64,000 nucleotides of DNA from Cypionkella sinensis (GCF_042646385.1 NZ_JBHRTO010000002.1:868001-932000); one strand, 5' to 3'; positions 16,384 through 25,400 are shown, counted from the stretch's first letter. Notes: generated from the sequence alone by a model not told the origin. Numbers and translations: made by a program.

Positions 16384-17355
16384 ATGATTGTTTTCCTGAT
16401 AAAACGGCTGGCGAATGCGGCATTTGTCATGCTTGTCGTAGCCCTGATGGCCTTCATGATCTTCCGTTTTGTCGGCGATCCGGTGCAGTTGATGGTCAAC
16501 GAACAGACCACGCAAGCAGAGCGCGACGAATTGCGTGAACGCTTGGGCCTGAACCAATCCATGCCGATGCAGTATCTGCATTTTGTAACCAACGCCGTGC
16601 AAGGGGATTTCGGAATCTCTTATCGCAACCAGCAAGAGGTGATGAGCCTGATTGCCGAGCGCTTCCCCGCCACCATCGAACTGGTGCTGATGGCCACCAT
16701 CATCTCGCTGGTCGTTGGCGTGCCGCTGGGGGTGATCACCGCCATCCATCGCGGCAAATGGTATTCCGAGGGGCTGCAATTTCTGTCGATTATCGGCGTC
16801 TCGCTGCCCAGTTTCGTCATCGGTATCATGCTGATCTTGGTGTTCTCGGTGATGTTCAATATTCTGCCCGCCTTTGGCCGGGGCGATGTGGTGAACATCG
16901 GCTGGTGGACCACGGGCCTGCTGACGCCGTCGGGCCGTGCGGCGTTGATCCTGCCATCCATCGCCTTGTCGTTCTACCAGATCACGCTGGTGATGCGTTT
17001 GGTGCGTGCCGAAATGCTGGAAGTGCTGCGATCGGACTTCATCAAATTCGCCCGCGCCCGTGGTGTGCCGTCTTGGCGGGTGCATTACAGCCACGCCCTG
17101 CGCAACTGCCTGATGCCGGTGGTGACCATGACGGCAATGAACATCGGATCGTTGATTGCCTTCGCGCTGATCACCGAAACCGTGTTTCAATGGCCGGGGA
17201 TGGGGCTGCTGTTCATCCAGGCCGTCACCTTCGTCGATATCCCGGTGATGGCGGCCTATCTCTGCATCGTCTCTTTCATCTTTGTCGCGCTGAACACGCT
17301 GGTGGACATCACCTATGCGCTGATCGACCCGCGCCTGCGCAATGCAAAGGCCTGA
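16384..17355 (+). CDS. Dipeptide-type ABC transporter permease, DppB type
   Basis: A 323-residue inner-membrane permease. It begins with the family hallmark MIVFLIKRLANAAFVMLVVALMAF-like first helix, and the periplasmic region contains LRERLGLNQSMPMQYLHFV. The cytoplasmic ATPase-contact loop RAEMLEVLRSDFIKFARARG is near residue 206. It is the first permease after the binding protein and lies 3 bases before the second permease. Confidence 0.93.
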   Translation: MIVFLIKRLANAAFVMLVVALMAFMIFRFVGDPVQLMVNEQTTQAERDELRERLGLNQSMPMQYLHFVTNAVQGDFGISYRNQQEVMSLIAERFPATIELVLMATIISLVVGVPLGVITAIHRGKWYSEGLQFLSIIGVSLPSFVIGIMLILVFSVMFNILPAFGRGDVVNIGWWTTGLLTPSGRAALILPSIALSFYQITLVMRLVRAEMLEVLRSDFIKFARARGVPSWRVHYSHALRNCLMPVVTMTAMNIGSLIAFALITETVFQWPGMGLLFIQAVTFVDIPVMAAYLCIVSFIFVALNTLVDITYALIDPRLRNAKA

Positions 17356-17358
17356 TCC

Positions 17359-18291
17359 ATGACCGTAAATCTGACAGCTCCCAGCCTGTTCGCCCGCATT
17401 CGCCAAAGCGATCTGTGGTATTCGTTTACGCGGCAGCGCAGCGCGGTATTCGCCGCCGTTCTGCTGGCGGTGCTGATCATCAGCGCCTTCACCGCCCCGC
17501 TTTATGCGCCGCAGAACCCGTTTGATCCGGCGCAGTTGGAATTGTGGAACGCCGAAATCCCGCCGATCTGGCTGGAGGGAGGTCAGTGGCCTTACCTTTT
17601 GGGCACCGATACCCAAGGCCGCGATATCCTTTCCGCCATCCTATACGGTTCGCGCATCTCGATCCTGATCGGCATCGCCTCGGTGGTGTTCGCGCTGCTG
17701 ATCGGCATCGGTTCGGGCTTGGCTGCGGGATATTACGGCGGCTTCGTCGAAAATGCGCTGATGCGGGTCGGTGATATCCTGCTGTCGATCCCCACCATCC
17801 TGATCGCCATTCTGGTCAGCGCCATCGTGCGCGAACTGCTGCCGGTAAACTTGCGCGATGTCGGGGCGGCGGGCGTCTTGGTGCTGGCCATCGTGCTGAG
17901 TGGCTGGGTGCAATATGCCCGCACCGTGCGCGCCCAGACGGCGGTTGAGCGGCGCAAGGAATATGTGCAGGCCGCACAACTGCTGAAAGTGCCTGCCCGC
18001 CGCATCATGTTCCGCCATATCCTGCCCAACACGCTGACGCCGATCCTTGTCGCCGCCACGCTGAACTTTGGCATGGCGATCCTGACCGAGGCCACTTTGT
18101 CTTTCCTTGGCATCGGTATGCCACCCAGCCAGCCGAGCCTTGGCACGCTTATCCGGCTGGGCAACCAATTCCTGTTCTCTGGCATGTGGTGGATTGTGCT
18201 TTTCCCCGTGCTGCAACTTTGCTTGCTTGTGGTGTCGGTCAACCTGCTGGGTGACTGGCTGCGCGATGCTCTGAACCCGAAACTGAGGTAA
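17359..18291 (+). CDS. Dipeptide-type ABC transporter permease, DppC type
   Basis: A 310-residue inner-membrane permease. The DppC markers are an N-terminal OppC-like helix, LLGTDTQGRDILSAILYGSRISILIG (the LGTDxxGRD motif near residue 80), and the EAA loop KEYVQAAQLLKVPARRIMFRHILPN near 200. It is followed after 3 bases by the first amidohydrolase gene, so enzyme and transporter share one transcript. Confidence 0.94.
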   Translation: MTVNLTAPSLFARIRQSDLWYSFTRQRSAVFAAVLLAVLIISAFTAPLYAPQNPFDPAQLELWNAEIPPIWLEGGQWPYLLGTDTQGRDILSAILYGSRISILIGIASVVFALLIGIGSGLAAGYYGGFVENALMRVGDILLSIPTILIAILVSAIVRELLPVNLRDVGAAGVLVLAIVLSGWVQYARTVRAQTAVERRKEYVQAAQLLKVPARRIMFRHILPNTLTPILVAATLNFGMAILTEATLSFLGIGMPPSQPSLGTLIRLGNQFLFSGMWWIVLFPVLQLCLLVVSVNLLGDWLRDALNPKLR

Positions 18292-18294
18292 GCC

Positions 18295-19497
18295 ATGACC
18301 GACCTTCTGCTCCGCAATATCCGCCCGATGACCGGGGTTGCCACCGACATGCTGATCCGCGATGGCCGCATTGCTGCCGTTGGGCCGAACCTTGCGGCCG
18401 ATGGTGTCGAGGTTGAGGATGGTAACGGCGCAATCGCCATCCCCGCACTGGTCGATGCCCACACGCATCTCGACAAAACCACTTGGGGCATGGGCTGGTA
18501 TACAGGCCGCAAGGGCGGCGATCTGCAAGACCTGATCGACAATGAACGGAATGAGCGTATCCCCTTGGGTCTCGACGTGCATCGCCAGTCGATGCGCCAC
18601 GCCCTACAACTGATCGCCAACGGCACCGGCCATATCCGCAGCCATGTTGACGTGGATCACGACCACAAACTGACCTTGCTGGAAGGCAAACTGCGCACGC
18701 GCGAGGCCCTGCAAGGCGCGGTTGACATTCAGATCGTCGCCTTCCCGCAATCGGGCCTGATGATCCGCCCCGGCGTTTATGAACTGCTGGACGAAGCCTT
18801 GGCGATGGGGGCCGATGTGGTGGGCGGGCTTGATCCGTCCTCGATGGACCGCGATCCGAAAGCCTCACTCGATGCGATTTTCCGGCTGGCGGAAAAGCAC
18901 GGCAAACCTATCGACATTCACCTGCATGAATACGGCGAGTTGGGGGCGTTTACGCTGGAAGAAATCATCACCCGCACCCGCGCGCACGGGATGCAGGGCA
19001 AGGTCGGCGTGTCGCATTGCTTCTGTCTGGGGATGCCCGACCCGCATCGGGTGGGTCCGCTGATGGAACAGGTGGCGCGTGAGGATATCCGCATCTTCAC
19101 CACCGGCCACCCCTCCGCCGAGGTGCCATCGCTGCAAGACATGCGCGCGGCAGGTATCAAGGTTGGCATGGGCTGCGACGGTATCCGCGACACTTGGGGG
19201 CCGTGGGGCCAGCCCGACATGCTGCACCGCGCCCGCATCGTGGGGATGAAAAACCGTATGCGCCGCGATGACGAGTTGGAACTGCTGCTCGACACAGCCT
19301 CGCGCGGTGGCGCTGATGCGATGGGGGTGGAGGCTTTGGGGCTGATGGTTGGCGCTGTCGCAGACCTGACGCTGGTCGCAGGCGAAACCCTTGCCCATGC
19401 GGTTGTCGAAGAAGCCCCTCGCCCGCTGGTCGTCAAGGGCGGTCGCATCGTCGCGCGCAACGGCGCGCTGACCCTGCCGGGGATCACCATGCCATGA
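18295..19497 (+). CDS. Amidohydrolase family protein, cytosine-deaminase (CodA) like
   Basis: A 400-residue metal-dependent hydrolase. Visible ligands and motifs are VDAHTHLDKTTW (HxH near residue 59), RSHVDVDHDHKL near 118, DIHLHEYGELGAF near 204, VSHCFCLGMPD near 240 and the catalytic-aspartate region GCDGIRDTWGPWGQPDML near 290. This is the CodA-type set, including the D-x-WxPxGxxxML signature. It would hydrolyse or deaminate an N-heterocycle or cyclic amide. The TIM-barrel enzyme is embedded between permease and ATPase genes, which suggests that the imported substrate is acted on directly. The exact substrate is unknown. Confidence 0.87.
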   Translation: MTDLLLRNIRPMTGVATDMLIRDGRIAAVGPNLAADGVEVEDGNGAIAIPALVDAHTHLDKTTWGMGWYTGRKGGDLQDLIDNERNERIPLGLDVHRQSMRHALQLIANGTGHIRSHVDVDHDHKLTLLEGKLRTREALQGAVDIQIVAFPQSGLMIRPGVYELLDEALAMGADVVGGLDPSSMDRDPKASLDAIFRLAEKHGKPIDIHLHEYGELGAFTLEEIITRTRAHGMQGKVGVSHCFCLGMPDPHRVGPLMEQVAREDIRIFTTGHPSAEVPSLQDMRAAGIKVGMGCDGIRDTWGPWGQPDMLHRARIVGMKNRMRRDDELELLLDTASRGGADAMGVEALGLMVGAVADLTLVAGETLAHAVVEEAPRPLVVKGGRIVARNGALTLPGITMP

Positions 19498-20978
19498 GCG
19501 CGCTGTGTGATCTGACGCTTGGGCAACAGCCCAAAGGCCGCACGGCGCTAACCGCCGATTGGGTGCTTGGCCACACCGAAACTGGCCATTGCCTGATCCC
19601 GAACGGCGAAGTGGTGCTCGAGGCGGGCCGCATCCTGCATGTCGGTCAACGCTTTGAAGGCGAAGTCGCCCGCCGCATCGCCCTTGGCCGCGCGCTGATC
19701 TCGCCCGGTCTGATCGACCTTGATGCGTTGTCTGATCTCGACACCACGCTTCTGTCCATCGACCACAACCCCGGCTGGGCCAAAGGCCGCGTCTGGCCAC
19801 GAAGCTACATCGAGCGCGGCCCGTATGAGATGTATACGCCCGAGGAACTCGCCTTCCAGAAACGCTACGCCTTCGCGCAACTCTTGCTGAACGGCATCAC
19901 CACCGCCGCCCCGATCGCCTCGCTGTTCTACCGCGCATGGGGCGAAACCACCGCCGAATTCATCGCCGCCGCAGACGCCGCAGGCGAGATGGGCCTGCGC
20001 GTCTATCTGTCGCCAGCTTACCGCGCGGGCGGCATGGTACTGGATGCCCCCGGCCAGATGGTCCCTGTATTCGACGAAGCGCGCGGCATGGCTGGGCTGG
20101 ATGAGGCCATCGTCTTCATTACCGCGCAAACCGGCCGCCACAACGGCCTGATCACCGGCATGCTCGCCCCCGACCGAGTAGAGACCTGCACCGCGCCCCT
20201 GCTGCGCCGCACCATGGACGCCGCCCGCGATCTCGATTGCCGCGTCCGCCTGCATATGGCGCAGGGCGCGATGGAGGTTCAAACCGTCCAAAGCCTGCAC
20301 GGAACAACCGCCCCCGATTGGCTGGCGCGTGAAGGCCTGCTGAACGACCGCATCCTCGCCCCTCACGCCACCAATGCCACTGAGTCCGACCTCAACCACT
20401 ACGCAGAAAATGGCGTCAGCGTTGTGCACTGCCCTCTGGTCTCGGCCCGCGGCGGCTCGGTCCTGCGCGGCTTTGGCGCATTGCGCGCGCGCGGCATCAA
20501 TATCGCCATGGGCACCGATACCGCCCCGGCTGACATGCTGCTGAACCTGCTCACCGGCCTGATGACCGCCCGCATTGCCGACCCGAATGCGCCCCATCAG
20601 CAGAGCGCCGATTTCTGGGATGCCGCCACCTTGGGCGGTGCCCGCGCGCTCGGCCGCAGCGACATTGGTTGCCTAAAACCGGGGGCCTGCGCCGATATCG
20701 CCGTGTTCCGGCTGGACGATGCCATCATGACCCCCGCCATCGACCCAATTACGACGTTGATCGCAGGTGGCTCCGGCAAAGTTACCCAAGCCACCTTTGT
20801 CGATGGCCGCCTGTCGATGTGCGAAGGCCGCGTCGCAGGCCTCAACATGGCCACCGCGCAAACCCGCGCCCAAGCCCAGTTCGATGGCCTGCTCGCCAAA
20901 TACCCAGAACGCAGTTGGCAACACCCCCCGCTGTCAGAGCTTTTCCCGCCCAGCTACCCGATCCGACAGGAAGCATAG
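19494..20978 (+). CDS. Amidohydrolase family protein (chlorohydrolase/deaminase-like) lacking the HxH motif
   Basis: A 494-residue member of the deaminase/chlorohydrolase branch (COG0402-like). Retained ligand candidates are H254 in LHMAQG, H291 in LAPHATNA, H312 in VHCPL and D342 in MGTDTAPA. The strand that normally ends in PGL(V/I)N-x-H-x-H instead reads PGLIDLDALSDLD at 71-83, so the two N-terminal metal histidines are absent. Either the metal site is altered or the protein has a modified function. The gene overlaps the CodA-like gene by 4 bases and ends 2 bases before the DppD-type ATPase gene. It probably acts in the same pathway. Confidence 0.83.
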   Translation: MSALCDLTLGQQPKGRTALTADWVLGHTETGHCLIPNGEVVLEAGRILHVGQRFEGEVARRIALGRALISPGLIDLDALSDLDTTLLSIDHNPGWAKGRVWPRSYIERGPYEMYTPEELAFQKRYAFAQLLLNGITTAAPIASLFYRAWGETTAEFIAAADAAGEMGLRVYLSPAYRAGGMVLDAPGQMVPVFDEARGMAGLDEAIVFITAQTGRHNGLITGMLAPDRVETCTAPLLRRTMDAARDLDCRVRLHMAQGAMEVQTVQSLHGTTAPDWLAREGLLNDRILAPHATNATESDLNHYAENGVSVVHCPLVSARGGSVLRGFGALRARGINIAMGTDTAPADMLLNLLTGLMTARIADPNAPHQQSADFWDAATLGGARALGRSDIGCLKPGACADIAVFRLDDAIMTPAIDPITTLIAGGSGKVTQATFVDGRLSMCEGRVAGLNMATAQTRAQAQFDGLLAKYPERSWQHPPLSELFPPSYPIRQEA

Positions 20979-20980
20979 CC

Positions 20981-21967
20981 ATGACCCAAACCCCGACACT
21001 TGATGTCCGCGCCCTGCGAGTGGAATTTCCGGGCCGTCACGGCACGGTGACAGCCCTTGCCGATATCAGCCTGACCATCCAGCCCGGCGAAATCCTTGGC
21101 GTGGTGGGCGAGTCCGGCGCAGGCAAATCCATGACCGGCCTTGCCGTCCAAGGCCTGCTGGAACCCCCCGGCCATATCGCAGGCGGTGAGGTTTGGCTGA
21201 ACGGCCGCCGCATTGACCATCTGTCCGACCGCGAGATGGAAAAGGTGCGCGGCCGCGAGATTGGCGCGATCTTCCAAGACCCGCTGACCTCGCTCAACCC
21301 GCTGTTTTCGGTCGGCAAACAACTGATCGAAACCATCCGCCTGCACCTGCCGCTGAACCGTACCGAGGCCCGCCAGCGCGCGATCGAACTACTTGCCGAA
21401 GTCGGCATTCCCGGCCCGGAAACCCGCGTCGATCACTTCCCGCATCAATTCTCGGGCGGGATGCGGCAGCGCGTGGTGATCGCCTTGGCCCTTGCCGCCC
21501 GCCCGAAACTGATCATCGCGGATGAGCCGACGACTGCATTGGATGTCTCGATCCAGGCCCAGATCACGTCGCTTTTGCGTCGCCTGTGCAAAGACAACAG
21601 AACGGCAGTGATGCTGGTCACGCATGACATGGGTGTCATCGCCGAAACCGCGGATCGGGTGGCGGTGATGTATGCCGGACGGCTGGTTGAGATCGGCCCC
21701 GTCGCCGATGTGATCGCCCGCCCCAGCCATCCCTATACGCGCGGCCTGATGGGCTCGATCCCAACACTCGGCGCGCGGGTGCCTCGCCTGCAACAGATCG
21801 ACGGCGCGATGCCGCGTCTGGATGCCATCCCGCAAGGTTGCGCCTTTAACCCGCGCTGCCCGCTGGTGATGCCGCGCTGCCGCAGCGAACGCCCGCATCT
21901 GCAACCCAGAGGCGCAGGCCAAAGCGCCTGCTGGCTAAACCCCGTCGCACAGGAGAGCGCCGCATGA
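20981..21967 (+). CDS. Dipeptide-type ABC transporter ATP-binding protein, DppD type
   Basis: A 328-residue ATPase. Walker A is GESGAGKSMTGLA, the Q-loop FQDPLTSLNPLF, the signature FSGGMRQRVVIALAL, Walker B LIIADEPTTALDV, and the C-terminal oligopeptide-transporter extension GCAFNPRCPLVMPRC carries the cysteine pattern of this family. The start at 20981 (MTQTPTLDV) follows the amidohydrolase stop by two bases; a longer frame runs back into the amidohydrolase gene and is rejected. It overlaps the DppF-type gene by 4 bases. Confidence 0.94.
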   Translation: MTQTPTLDVRALRVEFPGRHGTVTALADISLTIQPGEILGVVGESGAGKSMTGLAVQGLLEPPGHIAGGEVWLNGRRIDHLSDREMEKVRGREIGAIFQDPLTSLNPLFSVGKQLIETIRLHLPLNRTEARQRAIELLAEVGIPGPETRVDHFPHQFSGGMRQRVVIALALAARPKLIIADEPTTALDVSIQAQITSLLRRLCKDNRTAVMLVTHDMGVIAETADRVAVMYAGRLVEIGPVADVIARPSHPYTRGLMGSIPTLGARVPRLQQIDGAMPRLDAIPQGCAFNPRCPLVMPRCRSERPHLQPRGAGQSACWLNPVAQESAA

Positions 21968-22974
21968 GCAATCCCGCCCTGACCGTGACCCATCTGTCGC
22001 GCCTGTTCAACGTCTCGGCCCCCTGGCTGAACCGGGTGATCGAGCGTAAGCCGAAGGCCTATCTGCGCGCCGTCGACGACATCAGTTTCAGCGTGCCCTC
22101 GGGTGGCTGCCTCAGCCTCGTCGGCGAAAGCGGCTGCGGCAAATCCACCGTGGCGCGGCTGGTGACCGGGCTTCACGCCCCCACCACCGGCCAGATGCAG
22201 TTCGCCCCCGGCAAGAACGGCAAGCCTTTGGCCGCGCAGATGATTTTCCAAGACCCCTATGCCAGCCTCAACCCACGCTGGCGCGTGTTTGACATCATCG
22301 CCGAACCGCTGCGCGAGTTGAAACTGCGCGCAACCGAGGCTGAAATCACGGATCGCGTCGGTGAATTGCTGACCACCGTCGGCCTTGCCCCGCGCGATGG
22401 CCGCAAATTCCCGCACGAGTTTTCCGGCGGTCAGCGTCAACGCATTTCCATCGCCCGCGCCTTGGCGACCGAGCCGGAATTTCTGGTCTGCGACGAGCCG
22501 ACTTCGGCCCTCGATGTATCGGTGCAGGCGCAAATCCTGAACCTGATGCGGCGCTTGCAGGATGAGATCGGCCTGACCTATTTGTTCATCAGCCACGACA
22601 TGAGCGTGGTGCGCCATATGTCCGATCAGATCGCGGTGATGTATCTGGGGCGGATCGTTGAACAGGCCGCAACCGAGGTGCTGTTCGCCAATCCCAAACA
22701 CCCCTACACCCAGCTTTTGCTGGAAACGATCCCGAACGTCACCGATCCCAAGCGCGACCGCGCGGTGCAATCGGGCGAGGTGCCAAGCCCGATGAAACCA
22801 CCCTCCGGCTGCACCTTCCACCCGCGTTGCCCGCAGGCCGATGCCCGCTGCGCCGCCGAACGCCCCGAGATGCAAGCCTACAGTGACGGCAGCCGCGTCG
22901 CCTGTCACCGCGTCGCCGAAGCTATGGCCGCTCTTGCGGTGCCGCAGGTGGAGGGGCGGCGGATTTCTGCGTAA
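21964..22974 (+). CDS. Dipeptide-type ABC transporter ATP-binding protein, DppF type
   Basis: A 336-residue ATPase. Walker A is GESGCGKSTVARL, the Q-loop FQDPYASLNPRW, the signature FSGGQRQRISIARAL, Walker B FLVCDEPTSALDV, and the C-terminal GCTFHPRCPQADARC cysteine-containing extension is present. It is the last gene of the plus-strand operon and pairs with the DppD-type ATPase to energise uptake. Confidence 0.94.
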   Translation: MSNPALTVTHLSRLFNVSAPWLNRVIERKPKAYLRAVDDISFSVPSGGCLSLVGESGCGKSTVARLVTGLHAPTTGQMQFAPGKNGKPLAAQMIFQDPYASLNPRWRVFDIIAEPLRELKLRATEAEITDRVGELLTTVGLAPRDGRKFPHEFSGGQRQRISIARALATEPEFLVCDEPTSALDVSVQAQILNLMRRLQDEIGLTYLFISHDMSVVRHMSDQIAVMYLGRIVEQAATEVLFANPKHPYTQLLLETIPNVTDPKRDRAVQSGEVPSPMKPPSGCTFHPRCPQADARCAAERPEMQAYSDGSRVACHRVAEAMAALAVPQVEGRRISA

Positions 22975-22993
22975 CACCACCCCACTTTAAGAT

Positions 22994-23020
22994 GGTCCGG
23001 CGTTGTCGACGACGCGGACC
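22994..23020 (+). terminator. Possible terminator of the dipeptide-type operon
   Basis: GGTCC (22994-22998) and GGACC (23016-23020) enclose a further GCGT/ACGC pairing with one bulged G, 20 bases after the last stop codon. It is followed by GTCTTG rather than a clean T-run, so termination strength is uncertain. Confidence 0.4.
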
Positions 23021-23110
23021 GTCTTGATAACTCGGAAAGTCCTGTAAGTGCTTGATCTTGTTACGCTTCAATTCTGACCGCGCGTGCACACATCTGCAGG
23101 CCCTGCGACA

Positions 23111-23144
23111 TTTAAAAAGACCGCGCCGATAGTCTGGCGCGGTC
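23111..23144 (-). terminator. Rho-independent terminator of the racemase gene
   Basis: Read on the minus strand, GACCGCGCC pairs perfectly with GGCGCGGTC around an 8-base loop (23144-23119) and is followed directly by TTTTTAAA (23118-23111). This is a classical intrinsic terminator, about 30 bases after the racemase stop. Confidence 0.85.
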
Positions 23145-23174
23145 AGGTGTCCCGGATAGGGCATCAGGGAGGGT

Positions 23175-23900
23175 TCAAGCAGTTTCAGCCAGCACGGGCA
23201 CGGATTTCACGCGGGGATAATCGTAAGCGCCGATTTTAGAGGTCGCATAGCCGCCGCCGACCAGACCCTCGGCCAGTTTCACCGCAGCACTTACCCCATC
23301 AATCACCGGCACCCCCGTCTTGGCCTGCAAGCGTTCGCAAAGCTCGGACATACCGGCGCAGCCCAGCACCACCGCCTCGGCCCCATCAATATCCCGCGCC
23401 GCCTCGATCTCGCGCACCAGACGCGCCTCGGCGGTGATCGGGTCGGATTCCAGCGCCAGCACCGGCATGTCCACTGCCCGTACATTCCGGCAGCGATGGC
23501 TCGCGCCATAGGCTTCGACCAGATCCTCAATGATGGGAACAGATCGGGGTAATGTGGTCACAATCGAAAACCTGGTCGCAATTGTCGTCGCCACCTGCAC
23601 TGCTGCCTGACAAATTCCAATGACCGGTCCCCGCGCAATCTCGCGCGCGGCGGCCAATCCCGGATCATCAAAGCAGGCGATCACATAGGCATCGACACCA
23701 AGCGCCTCGCCGTCGCGGATCAGATTCAGCATGGCCGGCACGGAAAGCGCCTCATCCGCGTGGCCCTCGATACTGGCCGGGGTGCTGCTGGGATTCACGG
23801 CCGAAATCTCGGTCGCAGAAAACGCACAGCGCCGCGCACTTTCGCCGATCTGGGCCGTCATTGAGGCCGTGGAGTTGGGGTTGATCACCAGGATTTTCAT
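23175..23900 (-). CDS. Asp/Glu/hydantoin racemase family protein
   Basis: A 241-residue cytoplasmic cofactor-independent racemase. It has the family start KILVINPNSTASMT and both catalytic cysteines, C76 in VIACFDDP and C181 in VLGCAGM. These are at the positions described for hydantoin racemases. It would racemise 5-substituted hydantoins or a related alpha-chiral cyclic amide. It is convergent with the dipeptide-type operon that contains two amidohydrolases and lies 3 bases downstream of the flavin reductase gene, supporting a cyclic-amide pathway. Other members of the family act on maleate or aspartate. Confidence 0.88.
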   Translation of the reverse strand: MKILVINPNSTASMTAQIGESARRCAFSATEISAVNPSSTPASIEGHADEALSVPAMLNLIRDGEALGVDAYVIACFDDPGLAAAREIARGPVIGICQAAVQVATTIATRFSIVTTLPRSVPIIEDLVEAYGASHRCRNVRAVDMPVLALESDPITAEARLVREIEAARDIDGAEAVVLGCAGMSELCERLQAKTGVPVIDGVSAAVKLAEGLVGGGYATSKIGAYDYPRVKSVPVLAETA

Positions 23901-23903
23901 GGC

Positions 23904-24539
23904 TCATACCCCGGCTTTCAGGCGGTGCTGCACCGATTCCAGCCCCGGCGATGGCATCACAAACTGCCGATCCGAGGTGATGTAATTATCCCCGTGCAGT
24001 CGGGCGATGGGCTGATAACGGTCTGGGTCGACATAGCGGCCCGCAGCATCCAGACAATCGCGCCGCACATGCATATGAACGACCTCGCCCAACACGATCA
24101 CCCGGCGGTCATAGTCGATCAACCGCTCCACCCGGCACTCCATCGCGCAGGGGCTTTCCGCCACCCGCCGCGCGGCTACCTGATCGCAGGGAGCCGAGGT
24201 CAATCCCGCCAGCGAAATCTCATCCACATCCGACGCCACCGCCAGCCCGCAGACCAGCATCGCATCGGCAATCGCCATATCGACCATGTTGACCACAAAC
24301 TCGCCGCTGCGCCGGATATTGCGCACGGTGTCCTTTTCCTGCCTATCTGCCTTGGTCTGAATGCCCAGAATCACAATCGCCGGATCATGCGAGAACACGT
24401 TGAAAAAGCTCATCGGGGCGGCGTTGTCTTGGCCGCTTTCCGACAGAGTGGACACCAGCGCGATGGGCCGGGGGCCGACAAAATTCGTCAGCAGGCGATA
24501 GCGATCCTGTGCTGTGATCTGGGTGAAATCAAAATCCAT
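23904..24539 (-). CDS. Flavin reductase family protein
   Basis: A 211-residue FMN-binding split-barrel protein (flavin reductase-like/DIM6-NTAB family). Visible segments are NFVGPRPIALVSTLSESGQDNAAPMSFF split as strand and loop near residues 18-45, KDTVRNIRRSGEFVVNMV, and a C-terminal YQPIARLHGDNYITSD. Members either reduce free flavin for an oxygenase or bind FMN with unknown roles. The start at 24539 (MDFDFTQI) has AGGAA upstream; the frame open to 25127 crosses the divergent GntR gene and is rejected. It shares a transcript with the racemase and a divergent promoter with the GntR gene. Confidence 0.86.
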   Translation of the reverse strand: MDFDFTQITAQDRYRLLTNFVGPRPIALVSTLSESGQDNAAPMSFFNVFSHDPAIVILGIQTKADRQEKDTVRNIRRSGEFVVNMVDMAIADAMLVCGLAVASDVDEISLAGLTSAPCDQVAARRVAESPCAMECRVERLIDYDRRVIVLGEVVHMHVRRDCLDAAGRYVDPDRYQPIARLHGDNYITSDRQFVMPSPGLESVQHRLKAGV

Positions 24540-24612
24540 CGCGCGTTCCTGTCGGCTGATTGCAGGGGTGCGGACTCTTGTAGAATCCACCCGGAGTTTT
24601 AGCTTGTTGTGA

Positions 24613-24639
24613 TAGACAATATTGTCTACATTTTTGTAG
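24613..24639. promoter_or_regulatory. GntR operator in the divergent promoter region
   Basis: TAGACAATATTGTCTA (24613-24628) is a perfect 16-base palindrome. A second, overlapping inverted repeat, CTACA-tttt-TGTAG, spans 24626-24639. Both lie between the divergent flavin reductase and GntR genes, the usual position for an autoregulatory FadR-class site. The half-site TTGTC recurs in front of the dipeptide-type operon at 14624. Confidence 0.65.
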
Positions 24640-24713
24640 TCAACATCAACCTGCCGCATAGATTGACTTTTTGATGTAGGCAGCAAGTATGTCGGCTGAG
24701 CAAAGGAGCCTTC

Positions 24714-25400
24714 ATGTATCACAGCAAAGAAACCGTGACGGGTCCGACGGCCGAGATCTGTGAGCGGATCTGGCTGTCTATCGCGGAAAAGCGGCTGCGG
24801 CCCGGTGCGCGTCTGAAAGAAGAGCAGTTGGCCGAGATTTTTGAGGTCAGCCGCGCGCGGGTGCGTCAGGCACTGTCGGTGTTGGAAAGCGATGGTTTGG
24901 TGACAATCGTGCCGAACCGCGGCGCGTTTGTGGCCGAGCCGGGGGTCGATGAGGCGCGGGATGTCTTTCACGTCCGCAAACAGATTGAGGCCCGTGTGGT
25001 CGAGCGTTTGATCGACCGCATCACCGATGCACAAATTCCGCAGCTGCAAACGCATCTGTTGCAAGAGCGTGAAGCGGACCAACGCGGCGACACTTCGGCC
25101 ACCATTCGCCTGTCGGGTGGCTTTCATCTGTTGCTTGCAGAGCTGGCCGGGTCGGATTTCCTGTTCGGCATTCTGCGTGATTTGATCTCTCGCAGTTCGC
25201 TGATCACAGCGATGTACCGCTCACGTCATCTTCACAACTGCGGCCCGGATGAACACGCCGCCCTGATCGACCGCATCGCGGCCCGCGATAAGCCAGGTGC
25301 AACAGAGATCATGTTCAACCACCTTCAGCACGTCGAGGACGAACTGGATCTGACCGCGGAAGCCCCCACAACGCGAGATTTGCGCCAGGCACTGGTCTGA
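24714..25400 (+). CDS. GntR family transcriptional regulator, FadR subfamily
   Basis: A 228-residue repressor-type protein. A winged helix-turn-helix fills about residues 12-78 (RPGARLKEEQLAEIFEVSR and the ARVRQALSVLESDGLVTIV recognition helix), and a C-terminal FCD ligand domain follows with HLLLAELAG, DEHAALIDRI and the terminal MFNHLQHVEDEL helix carrying histidines of the usual metal/ligand site. An AAAGGAG ribosome site precedes the ATG. It is divergent from the flavin reductase-racemase pair. Shared operator sequence suggests that it also regulates the dipeptide-type operon. Confidence 0.9.
   Translation: MYHSKETVTGPTAEICERIWLSIAEKRLRPGARLKEEQLAEIFEVSRARVRQALSVLESDGLVTIVPNRGAFVAEPGVDEARDVFHVRKQIEARVVERLIDRITDAQIPQLQTHLLQEREADQRGDTSATIRLSGGFHLLLAELAGSDFLFGILRDLISRSSLITAMYRSRHLHNCGPDEHAALIDRIAARDKPGATEIMFNHLQHVEDELDLTAEAPTTRDLRQALV

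Noticed and set aside
14865..16592. 575-codon minus-strand frame opposite the dipeptide-type binding protein
   Set aside because: His/Arg/Gln-rich antisense shadow of a clear binding-protein gene with signal peptide.
17641..18600. Two overlapping minus-strand frames of about 300 codons opposite DppC and the CodA-like gene
   Set aside because: They span two real plus-strand genes and their intergenic junction; composition is typical of antisense shadows.
24540..25127. Upstream extension of the flavin reductase frame
   Set aside because: It would run antisense through the GntR gene and its operator; a good ribosome site and start exist at 24539.
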